From contig JAICHT010000126.1 in assembly GCA_025924755.1 (NCBI GenBank), positions 1 to 9,881 on the forward strand: DNA of 9,881 nt, read 5' to 3'. This document shows positions 1 to 7,455 of the stretch, one piece after another (position 1 is the first letter of the stretch; each line of letters starts with the position of its first letter). A program made the position numbers and the translations under genes. Under the pieces are notes generated by a model. The model saw only the letters and a program-made list of their open reading frames with translations, did no database searches and was not told the origin of the DNA. This DNA comes from Chitinophagaceae bacterium. GTDB lineage: Bacteria > Bacteroidota > Bacteroidia > Chitinophagales > Chitinophagaceae.

Positions 1-1
1 G

Positions 2-541
2 GTAAAGGTGTATAATCAGTATGGCTGCAACGAAGCCGGCATCTCTGCCTTTGAATGTGAACACCAAAAGCTCCATCTAATCAGCTCAAGGGCCAAATAT
101 GAAACCGACAGCAATGGAAAATTGATCAGCACCGACCTGGCAAATGAAGGTTTTATTATTATGAAGTACTTTACCGGTGATATTGTCAAGTTCTCAGAAG
201 AGGGTTGTGCCTGCAAGCGCAGTTTCCCGGTCATTGAAAAAGTGGTGGGTCGCAGCAACGATATTATTGTGGATGCTGATAATAAGGTCTTACATTCAGA
301 ATTTTTCGGTCACCTGTTTCGTCAAAATGATACGATCAAGCAATTTCAAATTTCTTTTGATAAAGAGGCTATTGTATTAAACCTGAGTGTAGACGAAAAG
401 AAAAAAAATGATAATTACGATCATTATATAGAGACGGTGAAGAAGCATTTGAAGTTTAAGAATTATAAGCTGATGTTGAATGAGCCCTTCCTGAAAGCAG
501 AAAATGCTAAACACAAATTTGTAGTAGATAAACGTGCATAA
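2..541 (+). CDS. PaaK/CapK-like adenylate-forming ligase, C-terminal part (cut by window edge)
   Basis: This is the last 179 residues of a protein related to phenylacetate-CoA ligase (PaaK) and the capsule-cluster CapK proteins, which are usually about 430-450 residues; the 5' part lies outside the window. A GTG near base 8 is simply an internal Val codon. What is visible fits the adenylate-forming fold: YGCNEAG at residues 7-13 resembles the acyl-adenylate motif (YGxxE), YFTGD matches the ATP-ribose-binding aspartate motif, and GRSNDII matches the hinge before the small C-terminal domain. Known family members form an acyl-adenylate from a carboxylic acid and ATP. In polysaccharide clusters the substrate is generally unknown, so a role in activating an acyl or amino-acid decoration is inference. 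It stands 203 bp upstream of the next gene and ends in TAA. The family call is firm; the substrate is not known. Confidence 0.85.
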   Translation, partial: VKVYNQYGCNEAGISAFECEHQKLHLISSRAKYETDSNGKLISTDLANEGFIIMKYFTGDIVKFSEEGCACKRSFPVIEKVVGRSNDIIVDADNKVLHSEFFGHLFRQNDTIKQFQISFDKEAIVLNLSVDEKKKNDNYDHYIETVKKHLKFKNYKLMLNEPFLKAENAKHKFVVDKRA

Positions 542-543
542 GC

Positions 544-574
544 TTTGTTTTGCAAATTTGTTTTTATACATTTA
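544..574 (+). promoter_or_regulatory. Tentative Bacteroidota-type promoter upstream of the DUF354 gene
   Basis: TTTG at 544-547 is followed after exactly 19 bases by TACATTTA at 567-574. The Bacteroidota primary-sigma consensus is TTTG (-33) and TAnnTTTG (-7) with about 19 bases between them, so only the last base of the -7 box deviates. It would start RNA near 581 and leave a leader of about 165 nt before the gene at 745. The stretch is AT-rich, so a chance match is quite possible. Confidence 0.3.
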
Positions 575-585
575 AAAAATTTATC

Positions 586-711
586 TTACTTAATCATTAC
601 CCATGAATAGGCCCCTGGAAACCCAGCAAAGCTGTTATCAACGAAAGGTATCTTTAAAAAGTAGCCGTATGCTGCCATATCAACTTTAAAGGTATTTTCC
701 TCTCCATGCAT
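586..711 (-). other. Short coding-like frame on the minus strand (41 codons), possible gene remnant
   Basis: On the minus strand an open frame runs from ATG at 711 to TAA at 588-586; the frame stays open to about 729, just after an in-frame TAG. The predicted peptide starts MHGEENTFKVDM and ends GAYSWVMIK. Its mixed composition, rich in aromatic, Gly and acidic residues, resembles real protein more than random AT-rich translation. It would be convergent with the ligase gene ending at 541. I do not recognise a family and see no ribosome binding site. It could be the decayed tail of a lost gene, a small gene, or chance: about 47 open codons is not rare at this base composition. Confidence 0.2.
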
Positions 712-744
712 TTGCCAATATATTAATCCCTATTATCTTGCACT

Positions 745-1773
745 ATGAAAATTTGGTTTGATCTTTCAAATTCTCCCCATATCAATATGTTTTACGACCT
801 GATACGTGAATTGGAAAGTGAAGGGCATGAAATTATTATCACTTCCAGGCCGCTGGCTAATACTATAGAATTGCTGGATCAAAAAGGATTGAAGCATACT
901 GTAGTAGGCGAGCATTATGGCAAAAACTTTATAAAAAAAGTTTTTGGATATCCTATCCGGGTAATGCAGTTGCGCCGTTTCTTAAAAAGTCAAAAGCCCG
1001 ACCTTGCGGTTTCTCAAAGTTCGTTTCATTCTCCGGTAGTAGCAAAACTGTTACATATTCCTTCTATTTATACTAATGATAATGAACATGCTTTAGGCAA
1101 CCAGCCCAGTTTTTATTGCGCAACGCAAATTCTAATACCCGAAAACCTGCCTGTGAAAAATGTGGCGAAAAACGGAATTTCCGCAAAAAAGGTAAAACAA
1201 TATCCTGGCGTAAAAGAAGGCATCTACCTATGGAGTAAGGGAGAAGCGATACAGCAAAAACGCAAGCAGAACCATCCCGATAATATTACTATTTACATCA
1301 GACCCGAGCCGCAGACCGCTCAATACTATAAAGGCAAACAAAATTTTCTGGATGATATTATCCTGGAGCTGCAGGATAAATATAAGATAACGGTATTGCC
1401 CAGAGATGCCAACCAAGCAAAGCATTATAAACAACAGAAATTTGCAGCCACAATGGTACCGGATAAGCCATTGAGCTTTGATACGATTGCGGCCGATTGT
1501 ACTATCTTTATCGGCGCCGGCGGCTCTATGACACGGGAACTGGCAATATTAGGTATCCCTACTATATCTGTTTACCAGGATGACTTACTGGAAGTAGACC
1601 AGTTCTTAATTTCAAAAGGCATCATGTTGCACAAGCCTGCATTAACAGCTGTAGAGGTGGACGATTATATAAAAAGTTTAAAAAACAAACCGCCGGAGCT
1701 GGAATTAATGAACAAAGGAAAACAGGCTTACAATTTACTAAAGAACGAAATTTTAAAATATAACAAATTATGA
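745..1773 (+). CDS. DUF354 family protein, probable GT-B-fold sugar-cluster enzyme
   Basis: A 342-residue protein of the DUF354 family, which is common in bacterial and archaeal surface-polysaccharide clusters and resembles GT-B glycosyltransferases and UDP-GlcNAc 2-epimerases. The N-terminus MKIWFDLSNSPH (residues 1-12) is the family's hallmark opening. The first Rossmann-like half runs to about residue 175, including the conserved YPGVKEGIYL stretch near 153-162. The second half carries GAGGSMTRELAILGIP at 257-272, the glycine-rich loop and helix where GT-B enzymes usually hold the nucleotide part of the donor. There is no signal peptide or membrane segment, so it should act in the cytoplasm or at the inner membrane face. 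ATG 745 is chosen because the family motif begins at residue 1. It is the first gene of a tight run and overlaps the next by four bases. Donor and acceptor are unknown; a sugar-transfer role is inference from fold and context. Confidence 0.88.
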   Translation: MKIWFDLSNSPHINMFYDLIRELESEGHEIIITSRPLANTIELLDQKGLKHTVVGEHYGKNFIKKVFGYPIRVMQLRRFLKSQKPDLAVSQSSFHSPVVAKLLHIPSIYTNDNEHALGNQPSFYCATQILIPENLPVKNVAKNGISAKKVKQYPGVKEGIYLWSKGEAIQQKRKQNHPDNITIYIRPEPQTAQYYKGKQNFLDDIILELQDKYKITVLPRDANQAKHYKQQKFAATMVPDKPLSFDTIAADCTIFIGAGGSMTRELAILGIPTISVYQDDLLEVDQFLISKGIMLHKPALTAVEVDDYIKSLKNKPPELELMNKGKQAYNLLKNEILKYNKL

Positions 1774-2783
1774 TTCGAGTTGCATTAATTGGTGCTGGTA
1801 AAATGGGTATTTCGCACCTGGCTATTTTAGGTGCCCACCCTGATGTAGAAGTGGTAGGTGTGGCCGATACCTCAAAACTGGTAACAGACGTTTTGCAAAA
1901 ATATACCGCATTCAATTGCTATGCTGATTATAAAAAGATGCTGGAGGTTACAAGGCCCGACGCCGTTTTTGTAGCTGCACCTACCAAGTACCACGGTGAT
2001 ATTGTACGGGAATTAATAAATAAGGGCGTACATGTGTTTGTAGAAAAACCGTTTTGCCTGAACCCGATCGAAGGTGCCGAACTGGTAAAATTAGTAAAAC
2101 AAAAAGGTCTGGTAAACCAGGTAGGCTATCATAATAAATTTATTGGAACATTTGAAGAAGTAAAGAATATAGTGAAAGGCGGATACCTGGGTGATATTCA
2201 GCATTTCGTAGGTGAATCGTATGGGCCGGTGGTTACCAAAAGGAAACAAGGCACCTGGCGTTCTAACCCCGAAGAAGGCGGCGGCTGCCTGCTCGACTAT
2301 GCCTCGCATGTAATTGATTTAATTAATTACCTCGTATCTCCTGTAAAAAATATTAAAGGCGCGGTATTAAAATCTATTTATTCAGATACGGTAGAAGATT
2401 CAGTGTATTCGTTATTAGAAACTGAAAACAACATATCAGGTGTATTGTCGGTAAACTGGAGTGACGAAACCTACCGCAAGATGTCGACATCCATTACTAT
2501 TATTGGTTCAAAAGGGAAAATTATATCCGACGCCAGTGAACTAAAGGTTTATTTTAAAAACGCAGAATGTCCGCAAGGGTATAGCAAAGGTTGGAATATT
2601 AAATATGTAACCGATTTAACCGAAGGCGTTGACTTTTACCTTCGGGGCGAGGAATACTCTGCTCAGGTGGATTATTTCATAAAAGCCATTCAGAAAAAAG
2701 TTCCTAATAACAAAAATACATTTGAAAGTGCATGGCTTACTGATAAAGTGATAGGCCAAATTAAAAATCAAAATAAAAATTAA
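1770..2783 (+). CDS. Gfo/Idh/MocA family NAD(P)-dependent sugar oxidoreductase
   Basis: A 337-residue cytoplasmic oxidoreductase. The N-terminal Rossmann domain has GAGKMG at residues 8-13 for dinucleotide binding. EKP at 92-94 is the family signature and includes the catalytic or cofactor-contacting Lys93. The C-terminal alpha/beta domain contains GGGCLLDYASHVIDL from about 170, whose Asp176 and His180 match the substrate-binding, proton-relay residues of the family. Length is typical. Its ATG overlaps the stop of the DUF354 gene (ATGA, 1770-1773), which indicates translational coupling in one operon, and it ends one base before the next gene. Known relatives in polysaccharide clusters oxidise or reduce nucleotide sugars, for example at C3 of UDP-GlcNAc uronates, but the sequence alone does not identify the substrate. 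I see none of the usual partner aminotransferase or acetyltransferase genes inside the window. Confidence 0.94.
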   Translation: MIRVALIGAGKMGISHLAILGAHPDVEVVGVADTSKLVTDVLQKYTAFNCYADYKKMLEVTRPDAVFVAAPTKYHGDIVRELINKGVHVFVEKPFCLNPIEGAELVKLVKQKGLVNQVGYHNKFIGTFEEVKNIVKGGYLGDIQHFVGESYGPVVTKRKQGTWRSNPEEGGGCLLDYASHVIDLINYLVSPVKNIKGAVLKSIYSDTVEDSVYSLLETENNISGVLSVNWSDETYRKMSTSITIIGSKGKIISDASELKVYFKNAECPQGYSKGWNIKYVTDLTEGVDFYLRGEEYSAQVDYFIKAIQKKVPNNKNTFESAWLTDKVIGQIKNQNKN

Positions 2784-2784
2784 A

Positions 2785-3681
2785 ATGGATAGAATATTAT
2801 ATGGCGATAACCAGTTTTTTGCTGTAAATCATATATCAGACGAAAAGTCGAGGGCGCAGGCCATTAAGTTTAAGGAAGATAAAACCATTTTAAAAACGAT
2901 TGATATTGCCATTAGCCAAGACGTCAATACGTTTATGTGTACTACGCATGACCGCATTGCCAATATATGCGAAATGGTACGGCAAAAGCCGGATAAGTAT
3001 AAGAACTTTTCCATTTATCCCTGTATGCCATATGCACACAAATATGCTAATGCGATTACCGAACTGGGCATTATGGGCACTATCAAGCAGTATGTTCCGG
3101 GAAACTTTTTTGGCTCCATGTTTAAAGGCGGCGTTGCTTTTGTTTCCAAAGATTACATTGCTATTATGGAGTTGATGATAGATGCGGAAATGAAAATGTT
3201 TAAAGGCCTGAATACGCCGGTAATTTTCCTGCAAAATGTAATTACCGATCTGTTACTGGGCTTGGGCATGAAAGACATTTTGAAGGCCTATTACGATTTT
3301 ATAGTGAAAAAATACAATGCGGAGCCAGGCTTTATAACTATGAATATGCCTAAGCTTTTAAATGTACTGGAAAGTGCAGGAATAGAAAATCCTATTATCT
3401 GTTCTTCCATCAATAAAGTAGGCTTCAGGATGTCGGGTGGTATTGAACTATATGAGCACACTTTAAAAACAAGAAAGCTAAGAGCTATTGCCATGCAGGT
3501 GCTGGGAGGTGGAGCTATACCCGCTAAAGAGGCTATTAAATACGTGTGTGAACTTCCTAATATAGAATCCATCTTATTTGGAGCTTCCTCCAGGGAAAAC
3601 ATAACCCAGACTGTTTCGCTTATTCATGAATATGATGAACAGAAGGTGGGGCATAAATTATTAAAGGCTGTAGAAAGCTGA
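2785..3681 (+). CDS. Aldo/keto-reductase-like (TIM-barrel-like) protein of unknown function
   Basis: A 298-residue soluble protein with no signal peptide. I do not recognise a characterised homologue. The N-terminus MDRILYGDNQFFAVNHIS, the segment FMCTTHDRIANIC (residues 50-62) and YPCMPYAHKYANA (78-90) read like strand ends of a beta/alpha barrel. The C-terminal part, around LGGGAIPAKEA and then LPNIESILFGASSRENITQTVSLI written in pieces, resembles the end of aldo/keto reductases, where a G(A/S)S..N..Q segment binds the phosphate of NADP. The usual Asp-Tyr-Lys-His catalytic set is not evident to me, so it may not be a standard reductase. It starts one base after the dehydrogenase stop, with no SD sequence, and is followed 11 bp later by the broken glycosyltransferase. 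Context suggests a step in nucleotide-sugar or precursor synthesis alongside the dehydrogenase; this is inference. Confidence 0.62.
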   Translation: MDRILYGDNQFFAVNHISDEKSRAQAIKFKEDKTILKTIDIAISQDVNTFMCTTHDRIANICEMVRQKPDKYKNFSIYPCMPYAHKYANAITELGIMGTIKQYVPGNFFGSMFKGGVAFVSKDYIAIMELMIDAEMKMFKGLNTPVIFLQNVITDLLLGLGMKDILKAYYDFIVKKYNAEPGFITMNMPKLLNVLESAGIENPIICSSINKVGFRMSGGIELYEHTLKTRKLRAIAMQVLGGGAIPAKEAIKYVCELPNIESILFGASSRENITQTVSLIHEYDEQKVGHKLLKAVES

Positions 3682-3692
3682 TTTATTTATCA

Positions 3693-4765
3693 ATGACAAA
3701 TATTACAGAAAAAGTTCTTTTTATTGGGCCCGACTATAAAAACCATCGCGGTGGTATGGGAGCTGTATTGGAAATTTATGCAAACAATATGGTTCCTTTT
3801 AAATTTATACCAGAATTTAAAGCTGGTAGTTCTATTAAAAAGATCCGTTTTTTTCTGTCATCCTTATTTGCTATTACCCGTGTTTTACTGGTAGATAAAA
3901 AAATTAAAATTGTACATTTTCATACGGCATCCTATGGTAGTTTCTACAGGAGCTTTGCCATAATGCTGTTATCAAAGCTATTTGGAAAGAAAGTCATCGT
4001 GCATATACACGGCGCTGAATTTCATACCTTTTATCAAAAGGAAAAGATGTCGAGACCATTAATAAGTTTTTTTATTAATAAGGCCGATGTGGTTATATGT
4101 TTATCAAAAAGCTGGAAAGAATTTTTTGAAAAAGAATTCAGGCCGAAAAAACTAAGGATTTTAAATAATGTAACTACGAGTATAAAAACGGATCATAAAA
4201 ATATTTCCAATTCAAATAAAGATGGCATCATTACTTTTTTGTTCCTGGGTTTAATTGGCAACCAAAAGGAATTTTTGGCCTGCTGGACGTAATAAAAGAC
4301 AACAGGGAAGCCTTTGAAAATAAAAAGAAATTATTAATAGGGGGCAACGGAGAAGTAGACAGGTTAATGAATTACATACAAACACATGCATTGCAGGATA
4401 TGGTACAATATAAAGGATGGATTAAGTCAGAAGAAAAACAAAGCCTGCTAAGCGTATGCGATGTGTATATTTTACCTTCTTATTTTGGAGGGTTGCCCAT
4501 GTCTATTTTAGAAGCCATGATGCATGGAAAGTCTATTGTATCTACTTGCGTCGGTGTTCCGGAAGTAGTAATACCCAACTATAATGGGTAGTTGTTTGAA
4601 CCCGGCAAAAAAGATCAGCTAACAAAGGTGCTACACGAAATACTTAATAATAGACAGGTATTAAATACGTATGGAAAAAATTCGTTGACGCTAAGTAAAA
4701 GTTACACACCTGAAGAAGTGTTGCCACGATTGTATTCTTTTTACGAAGAGTGCCTGGTGGGATGA
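3693..4765 (+). pseudogene. Glycosyltransferase family 4 gene, broken by a frameshift and a nonsense codon
   Basis: Repaired, this would be a GT-B glycosyltransferase of about 357 residues, the normal length. The N-terminal domain is intact to about 4268: HRGGMGAVLEIYA (glycine-rich loop), VHFHTASYGSFYR and VIVHIHGAEFH are typical of acceptor-side domains of family GT4. After Gln-Lys (4263-4268) the frame fails and ends at TAA 4290-4292. Reading one base earlier restores KGIF and then an unbroken GT4 C-domain, so one G appears lost from a GGG. The restored frame is stopped again at TAG 4589-4591, then continues as LFEPGKKDQL to TGA at 4763-4765. The donor-binding EX7E motif is also damaged: codon 4487-4489 is Gly (GGA), whereas relatives usually have Glu; the second Glu (4511-4513) is kept. 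CVGVPE also looks one Gly short of the usual VGG.PE. The 199-residue truncated product should be inactive. Sequencing error could explain one lesion but hardly all of them. Confidence 0.9.
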
Positions 4766-4861
4766 CATAAAAGCAATCAGATAAACAGAAGCAATTAACC
4801 GTACCAATTCAATTATATTATTGATTTTCAAACAATGTAGTTGTTTAAAAATGTAAACTTT

Positions 4862-5974
4862 ATGCTTATAACTATTGTAGCTGGCGCACGGCCGAACTTT
4901 ATGAAGATTGCTCCTATAATAAAAGCAATATCCAATTTTCAGGAAAGTCATCATACCATAAAATACCGGCTGGTGCATACTGGTCAGCACTTTGATAAAA
5001 AGATGAGTGGTGATTTTTTTGAGCAACTTGGTATTCCAGACCCGGATATTAACCTGGAATGCGGCGGTGGCTCTCAGGCTGAGCAAACAGCAGCAATTAT
5101 GATCAAATTTGAAAGGGAATTGCAGGCCCACAGGCCGGATGTAGTATTGGTAGTAGGAGACGTGACATCCACAATGGCATGCACCATTACCGCGAAAAAA
5201 TTATGCATTGATGTGGCGCATGTAGAAGCCGGTATACGATCAGGGGATTGGACAATGCCCGAAGAAATAAACAGAGTGGTGACAGACGCTATCTGTAATT
5301 ATTTTTTTACCACAAGTGTAAGTGCCAATAAGAATTTATTGAATAGTAATATACCAGAGGAGCATATTCACTTTGTGGGCAATACCATGATAGACACGCT
5401 TTATCAGAATATGGACCGATTGCAAAAGCCTTTTTTTTGGGATGATCAGAAGGTAGAAGAAAAAAAATATTTCTTAGCTACTTTACACCGTCCGTCAAAT
5501 GTAGATAATCCAAAAAAACTAGAAACTATATTAAACGCTATTAGCGATAGCACGGGTAATTTTCAAATTATTTTTCCGGTACACCCACGTACCAGGCAGG
5601 TACTTAAATCATTTAATTTTTGCAATGACCGTTTTTTGATGATTGATCCTTTGGGTTACCTGGAATTCATTTATCTGGTAAAACATGCAAAGGGAATCAT
5701 CACTGACTCCGGCGGCATTACAGAAGAAGCAACTGTGCTTGGCGTTCCATGCCTTACTTTACGCAATTCTACCGAAAGGCCGGAAACCGTTACCATGGGT
5801 ACAAATGAGTTGATTGGTGACGATTATTTAAAGTTAAATAGTTGTTTAGAAAAAATCAGTAACGGCGACTGGAAAAAGGGTACTATCCCTCCATTGTGGG
5901 ATGGAAATACATCTGCGCGGATCGTAAATATATTGTATCACATCTATGCAGGTAAAGAAGTAGCTTGCATATAG
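4862..5974 (+). CDS. wecB: Non-hydrolysing UDP-N-acetylglucosamine 2-epimerase
   Basis: Interconverts UDP-GlcNAc and UDP-ManNAc in the cytoplasm and supplies ManNAc-type precursors. The 370-residue protein starts MLITIVAGARPNFMK, where GARPNFMK is the family's opening motif. A TTG 21 bases upstream (4841) is in frame but would place the first beta strand seven residues too late, so ATG 4862 is preferred. Further signatures are HTGQHFD at 39-45, VVGDV with Asp100, HVEAGIRS with Glu122, MPEEINR with Glu135, LHRPSN with His209, and FPVHPRTR at 239-246. DSGGITEEA at 282-290 and RNSTERPE at 301-308 complete the UDP-binding half. Asp100, Glu122, Glu135 and His209 match the catalytic acid/base set known from E. 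coli WecB. A 96-bp gap without an obvious terminator separates it from the broken glycosyltransferase. No UDP-ManNAc dehydrogenase gene (wecC) is seen in the window. Confidence 0.95.
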   Translation: MLITIVAGARPNFMKIAPIIKAISNFQESHHTIKYRLVHTGQHFDKKMSGDFFEQLGIPDPDINLECGGGSQAEQTAAIMIKFERELQAHRPDVVLVVGDVTSTMACTITAKKLCIDVAHVEAGIRSGDWTMPEEINRVVTDAICNYFFTTSVSANKNLLNSNIPEEHIHFVGNTMIDTLYQNMDRLQKPFFWDDQKVEEKKYFLATLHRPSNVDNPKKLETILNAISDSTGNFQIIFPVHPRTRQVLKSFNFCNDRFLMIDPLGYLEFIYLVKHAKGIITDSGGITEEATVLGVPCLTLRNSTERPETVTMGTNELIGDDYLKLNSCLEKISNGDWKKGTIPPLWDGNTSARIVNILYHIYAGKEVACI

Positions 5975-5988
5975 TAAATTTTAATTGT

Positions 5989-6000
5989 AAAAGGAGGTGA
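5989..6000 (+). promoter_or_regulatory. Unusually strong Shine-Dalgarno sequence (AAAAGGAGGTGA)
   Basis: The bases AAGGAGGTGA at 5991-6000 are an extended complement to the 3' end of 16S rRNA. Bacteroidota genes mostly lack such sites, and none of the other starts in this window has one. It lies 64 bases before the ATG of the sugar transferase, too far to serve it directly, but 7 bases before a GTG at 6008 that opens a 19-codon frame. A working ribosome binding site for that leader is the simplest reading. Confidence 0.55.
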
Positions 6001-6007
6001 GGCATAA

Positions 6008-6067
6008 GTGCAAAATTGCTTATACCGGAATATAGTTTATTTGCTTCTTTTTAAAGTTCATATATGA
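6008..6067 (+). CDS. Candidate 19-residue leader peptide coupled to the sugar transferase
   Basis: From GTG 6008 the frame reads MQNCLYRNIVYLLLFKVHI and stops at TGA 6065-6067. The stop overlaps the ATG of the sugar transferase as ATGA (6064-6067), the same coupling arrangement seen between the DUF354 and dehydrogenase genes. The strong SD at 5991-6000 sits at a suitable distance. The peptide is hydrophobic in its second half (VYLLLF). A plausible role is to bring ribosomes to the transferase start, so that transferase translation depends on leader translation. This is inferred purely from sequence layout, and the peptide may have no function of its own. A 19-codon frame can occur by chance; the joint presence of SD and overlap is what makes it notable. 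Confidence 0.42.
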   Translation: MQNCLYRNIVYLLLFKVHI

Positions 6068-7455
6068 ACAAGCGCTTAATACAAAACCTGCAGGTATCAC
6101 TTATTGCCCTTGACTTTTTTATTCTCAATATTATATATTTAATATCATGGGATTTATTTCGTGATAGAATCCCCTCGAATTACCTTGGGATTTATTTTAA
6201 ATACTGGGTTGTTTTAAACAGTTGCTGGTTTATGCTTTGCTGGATGAGTGAAGTATATGCCGAAAAGATTATTTTATCGTTTGTGTCGCTTTCCCGCCGG
6301 ACAATGCGTACGTATTTGATATGGGTACTTTGTATCTTCTTTTATCTTTTTTTCTTTCGTAAAATTCAGCTCTCCCGCTTTTTTATCATATCTACTGTTG
6401 CGGTATTTAGCGTGGGGCTTCTTTTAAACCGGTTTACTTACCTGGGCATTCAGGAATATTTAAAAAGGAGAGTGCAGTTTGCAAAGCGGGTACTTATTTT
6501 AGGGTACAATGATCTTGCAGTAAAGCTAACCAGGTACTTTGAAGAAGAAGGTATTAATACACAAATAATTGGCTACGCCGAAGATGAGGATAAAGTAAAG
6601 CAGCTTACTCATTACCCGGTGGTAGCGAATGTAAAAAACAGCATTCTGGTATCTAAAGAAATGGAAGTAAATGAAATATTTTCTACCATCACTCCGGAAC
6701 AAAATGAAAATATTTATGAGTTGATGCAACAGGCAGAAATAGAGTGCATCCGTTTTAGAATAGTGCCCGATCTTTCGCTTTTTATCAGGCATTCAGTACA
6801 TATCGATTATTTTAGAGACATGCCCATATTATCGCTGCGCAGCGAACCTTTGGACGATGTAAACAATAAAGTAAAAAAGCGAATTCTAGATATCATTGTC
6901 AGCTTATTTGTCATAATATTCATACTGTCGTGGCTGGTGCCAATTGTAGGGTTGTTGATTATTTTAGAATCGCCCGGACCGATCTTTTTTAAACAGGCAA
7001 GAACCGGCAAGGATAAAAAGACCTTTCAGTGTTTGAAGTTTCGTAGTATGCGAGTGAATAAAGAATCTGATACAAAACAGGCTACCCGTAATGATAGCAG
7101 GGTAACCAGGATTGGTAAATTTATGAGGGAAACAAGTTTGGATGAATTCCCTCAGTTTATAAATGTTTTTTTAGGAGAGATGAGTGTAGTAGGACCAAGG
7201 CCGCACATGCTTAAGCATACTGAAATCTATTCTAAAATAACAGAACATTACATGATACGGCAGTTCTTAAAACCTGGTATCACTGGTTGGGCGCAGGTAA
7301 ATGGATATAGAGGCGAGATCACACAAAACGAGCAAGTACTCAACAGAATAAACTATGATATCTGGTATTTGGAAAACTGGAGTTTGTGGTTAGATATTAA
7401 GATCATATTTCTTACAGCTTATAATATCTTTAAAGGAGAAGAGAACGCCTTTTGA
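6064..7455 (+). CDS. Undecaprenyl-phosphate sugar-1-phosphate transferase (WcaJ type), starts the repeat unit
   Basis: A 463-residue inner-membrane enzyme that moves a hexose-1-phosphate, probably glucose, from its UDP form to undecaprenyl phosphate. Hydrophobic segments at about 10-30, 46-62, 83-98 and 104-122 form the N-terminal membrane bundle. Residues 140-260 (RVLILGYND at 142-150) form the Rossmann-like CoA-binding-like domain of long family members. KKRILDIIVS from 271 opens the catalytic bacterial sugar transferase domain with its re-entrant helix (about 279-301). SPGPIFFKQARTGK, KFRSM (325-329), TSLDEFPQ with the Asp360-Glu361 pair, VVGPRP (375-380) and PGITGWAQVNGYRG (404-417) are all present, so it looks active. 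An in-frame stop at 6052-6054 rules out an upstream start. It overlaps the leader frame stop and is followed by a long non-coding stretch, so it may end the operon. Glucose is the family default; galactose or GlcNAc is possible. Confidence 0.95.
   Translation: MNKRLIQNLQVSLIALDFFILNIIYLISWDLFRDRIPSNYLGIYFKYWVVLNSCWFMLCWMSEVYAEKIILSFVSLSRRTMRTYLIWVLCIFFYLFFFRKIQLSRFFIISTVAVFSVGLLLNRFTYLGIQEYLKRRVQFAKRVLILGYNDLAVKLTRYFEEEGINTQIIGYAEDEDKVKQLTHYPVVANVKNSILVSKEMEVNEIFSTITPEQNENIYELMQQAEIECIRFRIVPDLSLFIRHSVHIDYFRDMPILSLRSEPLDDVNNKVKKRILDIIVSLFVIIFILSWLVPIVGLLIILESPGPIFFKQARTGKDKKTFQCLKFRSMRVNKESDTKQATRNDSRVTRIGKFMRETSLDEFPQFINVFLGEMSVVGPRPHMLKHTEIYSKITEHYMIRQFLKPGITGWAQVNGYRGEITQNEQVLNRINYDIWYLENWSLWLDIKIIFLTAYNIFKGEENAF

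Noticed and set aside
711..741. Second promoter-like match (TTTG-N19-TATCTTGC) just before the DUF354 gene
   Set aside because: The -7 box matches poorly and would start RNA at or beyond the ATG at 745.
4260..4292. Programmed -1 frameshift in the glycosyltransferase at CAAAAGGA
   Set aside because: A slip on A-AAG would restore the frame, but there is no good tandem slippery heptamer. The restored frame is stopped again by TAG at 4589-4591, and the EX7E Glu is lost, so decay fits better.
4841..4861. Upstream TTG start for the epimerase
   Set aside because: It would add seven residues before the conserved MLITIVAGARPNF opening and has no SD sequence; ATG 4862 fits the family start.
4691..5131. 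146-codon open frame on the minus strand
   Set aside because: It lies antisense to the end of the glycosyltransferase and the start of the epimerase, whose protein motifs are unmistakable. Its own translation shows no recognisable motif.
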